Positions 46,859-59,040 are shown, numbered from the stretch's first letter. The stretch is DNA of 64,000 nucleotides from Hibiscus mutabilis (GCA_019671005.1 CM033719.1:22618750-22682749); one strand, 5' to 3'. A program made the numbers and translations. Notes: a model not told the origin generated them from the sequence alone.

Positions 46859-47410
46859 ATCGGTAGCCATTTTCGGCGTGAATCCCAAATTGAAGAAAGA
46901 TTTTGGCAGCTATAGTAGCGTGAGTCCTAGAAGGTCGATAGCCATTTTCAGCGTGAATCGCCAAATTGAAGAAAGATTTCGGCAGCCTTAGCAGCGTGAG
47001 TCCAGAAAGACCGGTAGCCATTTTCGGCGTGAATCCCCAAATTGAAGAAAGATTTTGGCGGCCATTTTCGGCTTGAGTCCCCAAATTTGAAGAAGGTTTG
47101 GCAGCCATTTTCGGCGTGAGTCCCCAAATTTGAAGAAGGTTTGGCGGACATTTTCGGCGTGAGTCCCCAAATTTTAAGAAGGTTTGGCGGCCATATTCGG
47201 TGTGAGCCCCCAAATTTGAAGAAAGTTTGGCAGCCATATTCGGCGTGAACCCAAATGTGAAGAAAGTTTGGCGGCCATTTTCGGCGTGAGTCCCTAAATT
47301 TGAAGAAAGGTCGGTAGCCGTTCTCGGCGTGAATCCCAAAATTTGAAGAAAGATTTTGGCAGCCTAGGTAGTGTAAGGCCAGATCAGTAGCCGTTTCGGC
47401 GTGAATCCCA
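46859..47410. repeat. Tandem array, about 14 units of 30-60 bp
   Basis: Core GCCATTTTCGGCGTGAGTCC followed by a CAAATTTGAAGAA block. The unit length varies because some copies have a shorter GGCAGC link. Typical of satellite-like arrays in Tat 3' regions. Confidence 0.85.
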
Positions 47411-47423
47411 AATGTGAAGATAA

Positions 47424-48037
47424 AGGTTCTATATAGGAAGGGCCTATATTTTCAAGTGCCCGCAGCGAGAGGTTCTATATAGGAAGAATCCGCCTCTCCG
47501 AGGCTTCAGGAGCCGAAAGTTCTATATAAGAAGGACTGGCGGCTCTAGGGTGAAGACTAGTAGTTCTATATAGGAAGAACTCCCAGCCGAAGGAATTCAC
47601 CCATGACACAGAAGATTTTATATAGGGAAAACCCGTTGTGTTGAAGGTGAAGAGTCCTATATAGGAAGGGCTTCGAGCTTTACTGTCTTAGAGTGTGAGG
47701 TTTTATATAGGAAGAACCCGTAGCTCCGAGATTTCAGAAGCTAAAAGTTCTATATAGGAATGACTGGCGACTCCAGGGTTTGAAGACTAGCAGTTCTATA
47801 CAAGAGGAACTCCCAGTCGAAAGAATCCGTCTGTGACGCAAAAGGTTTTATATAGGAGAAACCAGTTTTGAAGGCGAAGAGTTCTATACATGAGGGACTC
47901 AAAGCTTTACCGTCTCAGAGTGAAAAGTTCTATATAGGAGGGACTCATAACTCGAGGCTTCAGAGTGAATAGTTCTATATAGGAAGAGCCCGTAGCTCCA
48001 AGATCAGAAGGTGACGAAGTTCTAAATAAGAAGAGCT
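47424..48037. repeat. Array of conserved-loop, variable-stem hairpins (nested element)
   Basis: About 14 units of a 5-bp stem around the loop TATATAGGAA. Examples: AGTTC/GAACT at 47562-47581, AGTCC/GGGCT at 47653-47672, GGTTT/GAACC at 47699-47718, AGTTC/TGACT at 47745-47764, AGTTC/GAACT at 47792-47811, GGTTT/AAACC at 47844-47863, AGTTC/GGACT at 47880-47899 and 47926-47945, AGTTC/GAGCT at 48018-48037. Spacing is roughly 35-90 bp, often near 46. Confidence 0.8.
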
Positions 48038-48173
48038 TACAAGCCTGAAGATTTAGCTAAGGAAGAGCGGAGAGTTCCAGAAGAACACGTGATTCCAAAG
48101 CCTAAGACAAGGAAGTAGGTCAAAAATGAGTGATTTTGATCTTTGCTTTGTTCTCATTTCACAAGAACAAATA

Positions 48174-48184
48174 AAGAGGGGCAA
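48174..48184 (+). other. Polypurine tract of the nested element
   Basis: AAAGAGGGGCA immediately before the 3' LTR. Confidence 0.75.
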
Positions 48185-48185
48185 C

Positions 48186-48977
48186 TGTAATCACTCATTT
48201 TTGACCGGATTTTAGTGTTATTAGTATTATTTTAATAATATTATTATTAATATAAAATTAATGAAAAATCAAAAAAAATAATAAAAAAATAAAATATAAA
48301 AAAGGTAAAAAAATATATTATTATTAATTAAAAAATTAAAAAGTAAAAAAAAATTGTGTGGAGCAGGGTGCTCCACATCTTACCCCCAACCCCACCCCCT
48401 TGCCTATAAATACAAGGCATGGGGGCAGCCAATCGGACACGCCCAAATTGCCAACAATTTGGCAAATGAATTGGCACCCAATTCGTGGGAGCCATGGCCG
48501 GCCGCAAGGCTGGCCGGGGTTGGGAGTAGTGCCCTCGGGCCCAGTTGGTTCGATCCAACATTCGATCGGGGTCCTATTTTAGGTCTGATCTAGTTAATAT
48601 TTTTGGAGAGGTCGTGGTAGATCTCGGTGGGGTTCAGTCGGGGTTCGTCATTCGAGCTCCTAGTTAGGTATATTTTCTTCCCTTTTTATTTGTGTTGTAA
48701 TAATTTAATGAAGTATTAGTTATTTTAAAATTCTATTCTTATTTTTTAGTTTGTAAGTTTATTTATGTTTTAGATTAGTATTTAATATGTTTTAAATTTA
48801 TGTTTTATATTAATATTTTATTTATGTTAAATTTGTTTTTATCTATGTATTAGATTAATATTTATGAATGTTAGCATTTTATTTATGTTAGATTTGTTTT
48901 TATTTATTTATGAGTTAGATTAATATTTATGTATGTATGTTTTAGATTAATATTTTAGCGAAACGGACATCGCTACA
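48186..48977 (+). repeat. 3' LTR of the nested element (792 bp)
   Basis: TG/CA-bounded; TATAAATA at 48405-48412. The last 250 bp is a degenerate AT repeat built on TTTATGTTTTAGATTAATATT. Confidence 0.85.
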
Positions 48978-48982
48978 CCCCT

Positions 48983-51900
48983 AATTGGAGGAAATGCAAT
49001 TGGATTGCTTAGAAAAAAGTACTGAAAATGTCAAGTGAAAAGAGAGAAATAAGTGAATGAATGCAATGATCGGACTCTATGAGGTTGTAAGAGGAAAAGG
49101 TCAACTGACTCACCAGGTCTATCATGGAAGATTTTTTGGGCAAATGCAAATTTTGATATATTTGGAATGCCCATTTCAGATTTATTTTACCTCTAGGCCG
49201 GTGGAGAAGATGTCAAGCCCATCGGCCCATAGTTATGATTCTGATAATATTTGCAAGTGTCATATGAAGAACCAGGATGTGCTACCAAGAAGTGGAGGCC
49301 CTAATTGAGGAAATCAAGAAATGGGTTAGTTGAGATCCAGAATAAATGCTTCCAAGATTGTCTAGAGCTTTGAGAAGTTTGTCTTGTTCATTAAGGGGTA
49401 CAGCTTGTAAGAATTATCTCTGAGGTAGTATATGAAGTCAATCCAGTTACTTCAGGCCCAAATATTCTTTTGTATTGCTTCAAAGATAATTTCAAGATAT
49501 AAGGCTGTGGTTGCAAATGTTCGACTACTCATGGGGATATGACTAAGTATGAGGCAATTATCTTCAGCTGATATTTCTTTATTCAGGAAAAATCGCCTAT
49601 CAGAGGATGTTGTAATGATGAAATACATGTATCAGCCAGTTCAATGACTTAGCAAGTTTTCCCACAGAGTTCTGGTGGTTCTGTAAAATTAAAGATAAAC
49701 TTGATAAAAGTTCAGAAACTTAAAATGTCCAAAGACTTGGAGCATTTGCTCGCCCTAAATAATAAAAGTGGGGTAAACTTAATATGACAAGAGACCAGTA
49801 GAGCGACATTAAGGAATTTGATCACTGAAGAATTAAAAAATCAGTACAAAAAGAACGAGAGCATCAGAGCATAAACAAGAATGGGCATATCTTTATGGTC
49901 AACAGTAAACCACGGGAGATCTGTCTGCAATTTTAGGACCGTTACAGAGTAATACTCTGAATCATCCCAATTGCTTTTGCCCGAGAGCATTGGAGATCCT
50001 TTGTAAGGGAGACTATTTCAATTTATTTGTTTATGATGCTTGTTTCCTATATATATTTCTCAAATGGTAAACATTTTGCATTCTTTGATTCTTTTAATAT
50101 TTCATTTGTTCCTTATTATGGGTTAGTTATTTTCTCCCATACATCTATGTATATATCTTCACCAACATTTTCTCTCAGGTCCCCGGATATTGATTGTGAG
50201 AGTGACCTTAAATTAAATTCAGAGATCAACTTCAGAAATGTGACTCTCTTCTACTTTATTTAGGCCAATGAGAAGACATTAATGAGTGTTCAGGAATCAC
50301 GGGAAAATCCCAAATACAAATTCTGAGTGAATTGACTCTCAAGCATTGTTGGCTAACATCTTTGAATGAAGTGATAACCCAAAACATCTTCCACCTGAAG
50401 ACGGCTTTTCTTTGAAGATATCCAAGTATGGGAGGACATTTGGCATTCCTTCATCTCCCTTCACAAAGAAAGAAAATAAGAAAAATATCATTTGTTGTCC
50501 CCTTTGAGCCTTAGGATTTTCTTTCGATTCAACCCAAACCAAGGATCACCCCTACACTGGGGGCAAAGAGGATAAAAGTTTGGTTGCAAGTGAAAACTTT
50601 TCGATTGTGTTCATGTTAAGTTGGTAAAGCCTTGGAAATCAAGGGCAAAAGCAAAAAAAGTGAATATATCAAGCACAAAAAGCCAGAAAGGCAGGATGAA
50701 TGAAGAATACTCTGAGTTCAAAAAAAAGAAAAGAAAAGAAAAAGAAACAATGAAAGTTTGTGTTCAGAAAGTCAGCTGAATCAAGTTGAAACAAAGAAAA
50801 CACTAAAGTTGAAAGGTGCAAAAGAAAAGCAATACATATATGTGAGATCTTTCATTCAAACGTCTCTATCTAAAGGAGTAGTGGAAGATTGATTTCAAGG
50901 AAAGGAAATGAACTCTAGGGTGAAAACCCAGAAATTGGCAGTCTAGAGTGATCCACAAAAAAAGAAAAAAAGAGAGCATTTCATCCGAACATATTCAGAT
51001 TAATGGAAAAAAATGATATTTCACTTGGAAGAAATGATCATTGGTTTCATTACTCTTAAGTATTTGTTTGAGCCTATATATCATTTCTTTGGCAGCCGTG
51101 AACCATAGCCTACATTACAAGCCTCAAAAGACCATTTTGACCATATACGGGTATTGGAGCAAGATGAGTGTGTCGTCAAAATACATCCTGCTTATCAGGG
51201 TTAACCTTTCTTCAAGGACTTTCAGACTTCTAATGCTTGATCGAGATCAGAAAAGAGGGAATAAGTGGGGCAAGCCGTTATACCAGTCGAAGAATCAGAG
51301 AATCAAGATGAGTGCTTCCAATATTGTTTGGAATTCTAAGAAGTCAGTGTTACCCATATTGTTGCATCATGTGGTTACAATCTACAGGGACCATTGCTGA
51401 AATAATACTGGAAAATAAGAGAGAAAAAAGAAAGGAAAAAGTTTAAAAAAATGAGGAAAGAAAAAAGGAAAAGTTGAAAAAAGAAAATGAGATGAAAAAG
51501 AAAAAGAAAAAGGAAAAGGAAAAAGAAAAAGGAAAAGGAAAAAGGAAAAGGAAAAGGAAAAGGAAAAAGAAAATGTGAGAAATAATGAATTATTTGAATA
51601 AATAAGTCTCGAAACACTCTGATGGAGTTGTGGGGGATGCCGACAAATCTAATAAGGAGCTATGCTTCACCTGTCCAATACCCAAGCGTTAGAGATGTAT
51701 CTTTGATGACATGTCTATAATAATATAATAATAATTAGTAACAATCAGAATCGCACATGCACTTATAAAATTTTATTCTTAGAATGATATTTTTGCACTC
51801 TACTGGTTAAACAAGTTCGGGAAGCTTGAACACATTTATGAATAGAAAGGAATGAGGAGAACGGAGAAAGAGTTGTTTCTAACTGGATCGAGCAGCACGG

Positions 51901-52830
51901 TAATCATAGGGTGTGAACCGGGTGATTTGGAAGAAATTTCATAACTTCGGAAATCGATACAACGTTTAAAATTTATTCTACCCATAAGAAGGTTGAATCT
52001 AAGGTGCTCTTGCACTTGATATCCAGGGTATCCTATTCTGTTTTCTCTCTTTATACCCTAATTTTTTGGGTCTTGAAAAGTATCCTTCATTGAAATGCCG
52101 ATAAGCAAGCTGGCATTTTTACAAATAAACAGATTTTCTTGATAAATATATGACTGAGTATGAGACTCTTATCTGTTCGATAGTGTTCTGTTAAGAAAGA
52201 GGAATCATTCATCAGGGGACATAGAGACGACAATGGCAAGAATGAAAAGCTCAGGGACCTAAAAAGTTTAGGGACTTGAGGCATTTGCTCGCCCAATGGA
52301 AGATGGGAAAATTTTATGAAATAAGGCAAGAAACAAAGAGATTAGTGGGGCATCATGGTGCATAAGAGTTCAAACCAGAATATGCAAGAGATGGTGCAGA
52401 GCCTGAAAGAATTCGATCACTGAAAAAGGTCAAAATTGGCTCAGGAAGAAGAATAGCTTAACAACAAATATTCAGGGCCAAATTTTTTAGCATGAAGACG
52501 ACATGAGCTTAAGATAAATCTCAAGATGATCAAGTCAAAAAGAAGATCAATCAAAGAAAGATTTAAAGAAAACAATCTGATTGTTGTAACTGGAGCAAAA
52601 AGTTCAACGGAGAGGCAAAGAAGATTAGAGCTTATCTGAATGGTCCTCGGTTGTCATAATTCATATATATATAGTTAGGCATCTATAAGATAGAAGCATA
52701 CTAACTCATGCATTCAAAGCATTTTTTTACATTTTTGTAGGAATTTACAAGAATCAGCAAAGAACAGACAAAGATTTTAATCTACAACTTCAGATTGGAG
52801 AAAGTAGAACCAGCGAAAATTAGCAAAGAT
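48983..52830 (+). other. Interior of the Tat-like element, right part
   Basis: Decayed, with no domain identified. It contains one dispersed-motif copy at 50917-50955 and purine tracts at 50720-50755 and 51410-51590. Confidence 0.5.
51410..51590. repeat. Polypurine tract with AAGGAAAAGG repeats
   Basis: About 180 bp of near-pure A/G, including a regular GGAAAAGGAAAA segment. Confidence 0.85.
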
Positions 52831-52844
52831 TTCAATCACATTTT

Positions 52845-53080
52845 TTTGGAAGCAAAGATATCAATCCGTTTGAAGAGGCAGATTTTAGAAAGATTTTAAT
52901 CCATTTGAAGAGGCGGATCTCAGAATGATTTTAATCCGTTTGAAAAGGTGGATCTTAGCAAAGATTTTAATCCATTTGAAGAGGCAGATCTCAGCAAAGA
53001 TTTCAATCCGTTTGAAGAGGCAGATTTCAGCAAAGATTTCAATCCATTTGTAGAGGTGGATTTCAGCAAAGATTTATTAA
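52845..53080 (+). repeat. Tandem 36-bp repeat
   Basis: Six or seven copies of AGCAAAGATTTTAATCC, TTTGAAGAGGCAGAT. The unit is a multiple of three and open in one frame (DLSKDFNPFEEA repeats), but no coding context surrounds it. Confidence 0.8.
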
Positions 53081-53104
53081 TTGTTTGCACAAGAAAGGAA
53101 GTGC

Positions 53105-53545
53105 ATTACAATTCTAAATCCTTCGGGTCATCAGTAAGTCCTTCGGGCATGATGTTAAATCATTCAGGTCATCAGTAAGTCCTTTGGGCATGATGTTAAA
53201 TCCTTCGGATCATTAGTAAGTCCTTCGAGCATGATGTTAAATCCTTCGGGTTATCAGTAAGTCCTTCGGGCATGATGTTAAGTCTTTCGAGCCATCACCT
53301 TCGAGAGTGATGTAATTGTTTGTACAGGAAAAGAAGTGTATTACAATTCTAAATCCTTCGGGTCGTTAGTAAGTCCTTCGGGCATGATGTTAAGTCTTTC
53401 GGGCCATCACCTTCGGGAGTGATGTAATTGTGTGTGCAGAAAAGGAAGTGAATTACGATTCTAAATCCTTCGAGTCATCAGTAAGTCCTTCGGGCATGAT
53501 GTTAAGTCATTCGGGTCGATACCTTCGGAAATGATGAGAACTTTT
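53105..53545. repeat. Tandem CCTTCGGG repeat
   Basis: At least ten copies of TCCTTCGGG within units of about 38-42 bp (AAGTCCTTCGGGCATGATG and AAATCCTTCGGGTCATCAG types). Each CCTTCGGG can close a UUCG tetraloop. Confidence 0.8.
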
Positions 53546-53619
53546 CGAATGTTATTGCAATAAGACGGTGAGGCATGATATCAGCAGAAATATTAATCTT
53601 TTAGGCCCTCGATTTCAAA

Positions 53620-53805
53620 AAAAACAAAACAAAAAAGAGAGGAAAAATAAAAAACAAAAAATGAAAAAAGAGAAAAGAAAAATGAAAAAAAGAAAAAGGA
53701 AAAGGAAAAGAGAAAAAAGAAAGAAGAAGGAAGAAGAAGAAAAAGAAAAAGAAAAAGAAAAAGAAAAAAGAAACGAAGAAGAAGGAAAAACAAAAATGAT
53801 TCAAG
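53620..53805. repeat. Polypurine tract, about 185 bp
   Basis: A/G-only for long stretches with GAAAAAGAAAAA words; its Lys/Glu frame is not a gene. Confidence 0.85.
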
Positions 53806-54194
53806 TTGCCGAATTGAAAGCAAGATAGATCAACTTCAGGCTCAAATGAAGAAGATTTGTAGTTTCAGTGTCTTTTGTTGAAGCACTTGAATTTTCTTAA
53901 TTATATACCCAAATTGTACATTTTTACAATCAATATCAGAAGATTAATGATAAATTTGACTTTTGTAGGCATAGAAGAAGGTTGATTAATAGAGGAAGAG
54001 AAAACAAGGGATCCTATGTGCGCTTTAAACGGAAAGATCGAGATATCTTAGGCAGAATAAGCAATGTCACCAAGGATTTCAGTGTTTTAAGCGAGAAATT
54101 GGGGGTACTTCAAAATACTTCAGGTTGAATCCTTATTAATTAATGATATTTTCTTGTCGCAGGTTCAGTTTTTTCCCCAGAAGAGGAGATGAAT

Positions 54195-54600
54195 CAGTAT
54201 TCCTAGCAAATAACGAAGGGTTCCTAATGGGAAGAGTTCGCTCGACAAAGATAGAGTTCCTAATGAGAAGAGTTCACACAGCAAATATATAGCACCTAAT
54301 GTGAAGAGTTTTCTCAACAAGGACATAGTTCGTAATGTGAAAGAATTTGCCCAGCAAAGAATTCAGAGTTCCTAATAAGAAGAATTATCTTGTTTGAAGA
54401 GAATGTATGATTCGACAGAGGAATGAAGAATTTCATAATAAAAAAAACAACTTCAAACCTCAAGAGATGAAGAATGACAAGAGCAATTCCGAGCCTTGGA
54501 AGATGAAGAACTTCATAAAAAGAAGAATTGCTTCAAACTATATGGTTTGGTAGAAGATTGAAGAATTTCATAATAAAAAGAAGAAGAACTTCAAATTTCA
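54195..54600. repeat. Tandem GTTCCTAATGNGAAGAG repeat
   Basis: Six units of about 34-55 bp built on GTTCCTAATG, GAAGAGTT and AGCAAAG, then three units built on AAGAACTTC(A)TAATAA. Confidence 0.7.
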
Positions 54601-54707
54601 GCATTGTTCGTAAGGAAAGACATGCCCTTTCAGAGGACGACCAAGAGATCTAGACAAAATGCATGTATTTTCAGTTTTTGCTCGATCCATGTTCCACATC
54701 AATGAGC

Positions 54708-54718
54708 AAAGAGGGGCA
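54708..54718 (+). other. Polypurine tract of the Tat-like element
   Basis: AAAGAGGGGCA, immediately before the 3' LTR at 54721. Confidence 0.75.
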
Positions 54719-54720
54719 TC

Positions 54721-57524
54721 TGTAATGCCCGAATTTTGACCGGCTTAATAATAAATAGATAGTAAAAATAAATATAGTATTATAATAGCCCAAATAAATA
54801 ATAGTCTGCAGTCCATTTACATTCAAAATATTAAATACAAGGGCCAAGTTTTATTCTAAAAGCCCAAATTTCTTTACAATCCAAAACCCTTTCCTAAACA
54901 AGCTTTTCCCGCCTAAATTCGGATAAGTTGTAGCCCAACAAACACAAACCCATTTTTTTCTCGCTCATTTGTGCCACATGGCACTCCCAGATTGGTTCAG
55001 AAAGATATCAATTGAATAATGGCTTTTTTCTATCCGAGCTGGATCCAACTGGCATCCCAATGACGTCATCTTCTGCCCATCTATAAAAGGAGAGAGACAA
55101 TGTCAGAGTTTAATAATGACAGCCGTTGTTATAATCATTAATAATAATAATAAATAACGAGGGAGAGAGAAAGGGCATTTTGGGAATCTTATCATCTGAA
55201 GCCGAACCGTCTGGAGCACGAATGGACGTCGAAAAGCTTATCCGTCGCCGGTGAAGCCACACCGTCATCTGTAAAGTCTTTGGAATCACCACGGTCACCG
55301 TAATAGAGGTATATTTTCCCTCTCATCTTCATTCCTGTAAAAATACAAAAATATGTTAGATAAACTAAAAACAGTAGTAAAAATAACAAAATAAAAGGAG
55401 ATCAAAAATTTTTTGGTTTATTTTCATGGCCGGAGTTTGTTGAGGGACAGGGGAGTTGAAAATGATATTGAGAATGGGTAGAGTAGATTTAGGACAGTGG
55501 AAATAGGGTAGATCCTGTTGGATCTGGGTAGATCTAGGTTTAAGGATTGAAAAACAAAGAAAAATAGGTTTTTGGGTAGTTTTAGGGTTTCGATATGGCT
55601 GTTGGTGGTGGCCGAAAATCGCCCTACAATGACCGGAAATCGCCTTGCGGTGGCCGGCCGCAGTGAGGAGGTTGCCAGAGATTGGATCCGATGGTCGGCG
55701 AACAGTTGAGGGTTGGTCGGAGGTGGTGGAATAGGATCTGGCGGAGGATGGCACGGTGGTTTGTGGCAGGAGCGGATGATATTCATCCTGTTCTTGACGA
55801 ACATGGATGAACATTCATCCAAAACGAGGGATTTTGATCCGAAATAGGTTGTGTTTCTTGGTATAAGAGGTTTGCGTTCAAAGCGTTTTAGGGAGAGAGA
55901 AATGAAGAGAGATAAGGAATTTGTGTAAATGGCCGAGTTGGCCCGGCTCAAAGGGATTTATACCTGAGTTAGAACGGTGCCGTTTTGGCACTGGGTTTGG
56001 GTTGAGTCCGCGCAGTTCACGGGTCGGGTTAGGAGAATCCACGCCTTTCTTTTCAATCTTCATAGTTTGAGCTTCAAGTTTTGTTTCTCTTTCAATCAAG
56101 TCCCTATTTCCTCCTAATTTGACCCTGAAGCTTTGAAAGTTTCCTAATTTAGTCCTCATACCCTTATAATTCTGTCCCTTAAGTTTGAATCAGTGCAATT
56201 GGGTCACTGTGATTTGTAATTGGGCATTTAGATTTTGTAATTGTTTCAATTAGGTCCCTATATTAATAAAAATCTGTTTTAGTGTTCAATTTTATTTATT
56301 TTAATTATTTATTTAATTGTTTTATTCAAATGCCATTAACTTAATTATGTGATGCATATTTTAAACTAGGCATATAAAATTATATGTTAGACAATTAAAC
56401 ACACTTAGTTTAATTGATTATTAAAGCCTTAGTTAGGTTTCTCGAATTTGGATTTCAATAATTAAATAGGGCAGATAACTGTAGTAATTAGAAGTGTATT
56501 AAATATAATTTTAAAATCCAAAATTTGGATGATGTTCCATTGTTTACAATGGGATGTTATCACAACATGGATTTTAACAAATTATATTTAATATATGTTA
56601 CACCTATAAGTGGAAATTAATTTAGTTCTTTAATTAAAACTAAATATTTAATTAGAATACATTATAGATAATTAAATGTATATTAATTGAACCTTTGGGA
56701 CTCAAATTTGGATGGTGTTTCATTGTTTACAATCATCTCAACATTGGTTTTAAAGGTGAACATTTAATATTCATTTTCACTTATAATATGGACTTAATAA
56801 ATTGTTAGGGCCTTAATTAGGACTAGAACTTTAATTAACTAGAAGGATTAAATAATTAAGAATATGATTAATTTAAGGGTTTTACATATATGGAAGGTGT
56901 TCAAGCAATTGGCATTTTCTCATAAAAGTCATTAAATTAATTAATATTCATAGTTTTAAATGATTAATTAATTAGAGCATTTTTAGGATTAGTACTTAAA
57001 ATGGACAAGACAATAAAAGGCCATTCATAAAAAACCTTTTATTGTTGAAAATTCATTTTTAAATATGAATAGGGGTGCCACCTAACGGGGTGCCTTTAAT
57101 CTCATATTTGAACAAAATGAATTTCCTTATAAAAGGATATATGCATTCGGAATTTAAATTCAATTAATAATTATGGGATAAATTAAATTCAAATAATTAT
57201 TCGAAATGCCAAAATGCCACGTAAAATTAAAGGTACCGATAACGGGCGTTCGTATGGTGCTAACCCTTCTCTACACGTAACCGACTCCCAAGCCCAATTT
57301 TCAAGACATAATCTCTAGTTTGTTTTTCGGTGTCCGGTCTACCTCGAAGTGATCGGTGGCGACTCCAAAATGTTTTTTAAAGGATAAATAAAGAAAATCT
57401 AATTTAATATGAAAGACCCTAAAATTTTCAAGGTTAAATTAAAAATGGCCAAAACCCCCTAAATTTCCAAAAGATCGATCGTCGAGTTATTTTTACACAC
57501 CCGATTTCAAAAATGGTCGTGACA
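54721..57524 (+). repeat. 3' LTR of the Tat-like element (2804 bp)
   Basis: Intact TG/CA ends. TGACGTCA at 55061-55068 and TATAAAAG at 55082-55089. It shows the empty site of the S3 insertion. Confidence 0.9.
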
Positions 57525-57529
57525 ACTAA

Positions 57530-58663
57530 CAATAGAAAATTTGGGGGGTGAAATCAAACTAAACTATAATTAGGGGCAAAATCAAAATAAACTAAAATTA
57601 GGAGGTCTAAATAAGCAAATATCCATACATATTTTTTAATAATAAAAAATTGGAGGGGCAGTGCCCCCGGGACATGGCATATCTTCGTCCATGTATATCG
57701 GTAAACAACCTTTTACCAAAGAGGGGATCGAACTAAACGTGACCACCAACAAACCAATCAGAAAATAAATATCGTGAGGGTCTTTGTGCGAGCACCAGAA
57801 CAATTGCAAAGGTATGAGAAAAACGTACCAAAAGCCATAAGGATCGTGCCGCAAGAGCAGAGAAAAAGCATGCCACAAAAGTAGAGAAAAACGTGTCACA
57901 AAGGCAACGATTCTTATTCAAAATAAAAAAAAAAACTCAACAAAAAAATGAAACAAAGGACATAATAAAAAAGGGGGAAATGTTAAATACCGACGATCGA
58001 AAACCAACATTAAGATTGGTGCCACCATCGGCTAAACAAAAATCAAAGGAAAAGAAGAAGATGACACGAAAATATTGAGAGAAAACCTAGGTAAGAGAAA
58101 GAGGAAGAGGAAGGCGACTAGGTTTTTCTACATGGATTTTGATTTTTTTAGTTTTAATCTGCATATTAACTTTTAATTATTTTACATGAAAATTTTGGTT
58201 TTTTTATACAATACTTCGACGTGATTTTTGAATTATGGTGATTGCTAATTTGGTTAAATGTTCTTTTAATATAATCGGTTAGTCTTATTAAAAAGAAAAA
58301 ATATCCATAATTACAATAATGGTTTACAACTATCATCATAAACTAAAACCATGATTTGGACATTTTCCTATAATATTGACATAGGAAACTAGTCATTTTA
58401 GATCATACAATGACCATACATGGAAAAGGTTAAAAAAACCCACCAAAAGACTCGGACAAAATATAGATATGAACAAATCTAACTGCATCGGCAAATGAAC
58501 CACAAAATGGGATCAAGCTACTGAAAGACCATCGAGAACCGCAAATCATACTTGTGTGTCGTGAGAAAACTATCCATGAACACAAATCGCGTACCCAAAT
58601 TCAATCCGTTGGGTCCAGAGCAGGGAAGATCAACAAGATAATAAAAAAGTGCCATCTTTAGGG
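57530..58663. other. Intergenic, no supported gene
   Basis: Continuous with 33191 before the Tat-like insertion. No domain, RNA gene or terminal structure was recognised. Confidence 0.5.
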
Positions 58664-59040
58664 GTGAGCATTCGATTGAGCCTAATCGAGTCAAAAAATT
58701 TCGAGTTAGTCGAGTTTACGAGTTATATTTTACGACTCAAACTTTATTTGAAATTTACAAATAAAGTTTATTCCAATTTAAACGTTTTTTATATCCATAT
58801 ACAATACACATATATATATTGCTTCATGTTTTTTCATATGTGGTATTTATATCGTACAAATTTGAGGGACTCGACTTGAACTTGAAAATTGATCCACTAA
58901 ATACTAAATATTTTGATTTATTCGAATTTCCATTTTACAACTCAAACTTTATTTGAATTTTTTTCGAGTAGCGTTTATGAAATTTCAAATCGAGTCAAAA
59001 CGAGTTGAGTTTTTTTTTTGCATCGAGTCGAGTTGAAAAG
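58664..59040. repeat. Dispersed TCGAGT-rich repeat, second copy
   Basis: Begins GGGGTGAGCATTCGATTG and shares the order of CGAGT words with 14985-15515. It abuts the end of element B. Confidence 0.5.

Larger units (their letters stand above)
42507..48977 (+). mobile_element. Nested Tat-related element, 6.5 kb, 5' LTR truncated
   Basis: Starts TGTAATCACTC, ends CATCGCTACA, with TSD CCCCT (42502-42506 and 48978-48982). The left LTR stops matching the right one at about 42829 and runs straight into a gag-like region, so about 470 bp of LTR plus the primer site are lost. Its polypurine tract (AAAGAGGGGCAAC) is like that of the host element, and both share a dispersed motif (see 44978). No pol was found. 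Confidence 0.85.
33192..57524 (+). mobile_element. Tat/Ogre-like Ty3 retrotransposon, 24.3 kb with nested insertions
   Basis: LTRs 33192-39332 (2816 bp net) and 54721-57524 (2804 bp) start TGTAAT(A/G)CC and end TCGYGA(C/A)A. A perfect TSD ACTAA flanks them (33187-33191 and 57525-57529). The primer site TGGCAATTCCGCTGGGGA follows the 5' LTR, and a purine tract GCAAAGAGGGG precedes the 3' LTR. The interior has only decayed coding traces, and its last 6 kb is rich in tandem repeats and purine tracts. Large LTRs, this type of primer site and a repeat-filled 3' non-coding region fit the Tat/Ogre lineage as known. A full-length RT or integrase is not visible, so lineage is inferred. Confidence 0.85.

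Noticed and set aside
46764..47339. 191-residue repeat protein (AENGRQTFFKFG type)
   Set aside because: Antisense reading of a tandem array in a decayed retroelement; units of irregular length keep the frame by chance.
53568..53828. Lys/Glu-rich 86-residue protein
   Set aside because: Lies on a polypurine tract; no start context, homology or third-base signal.
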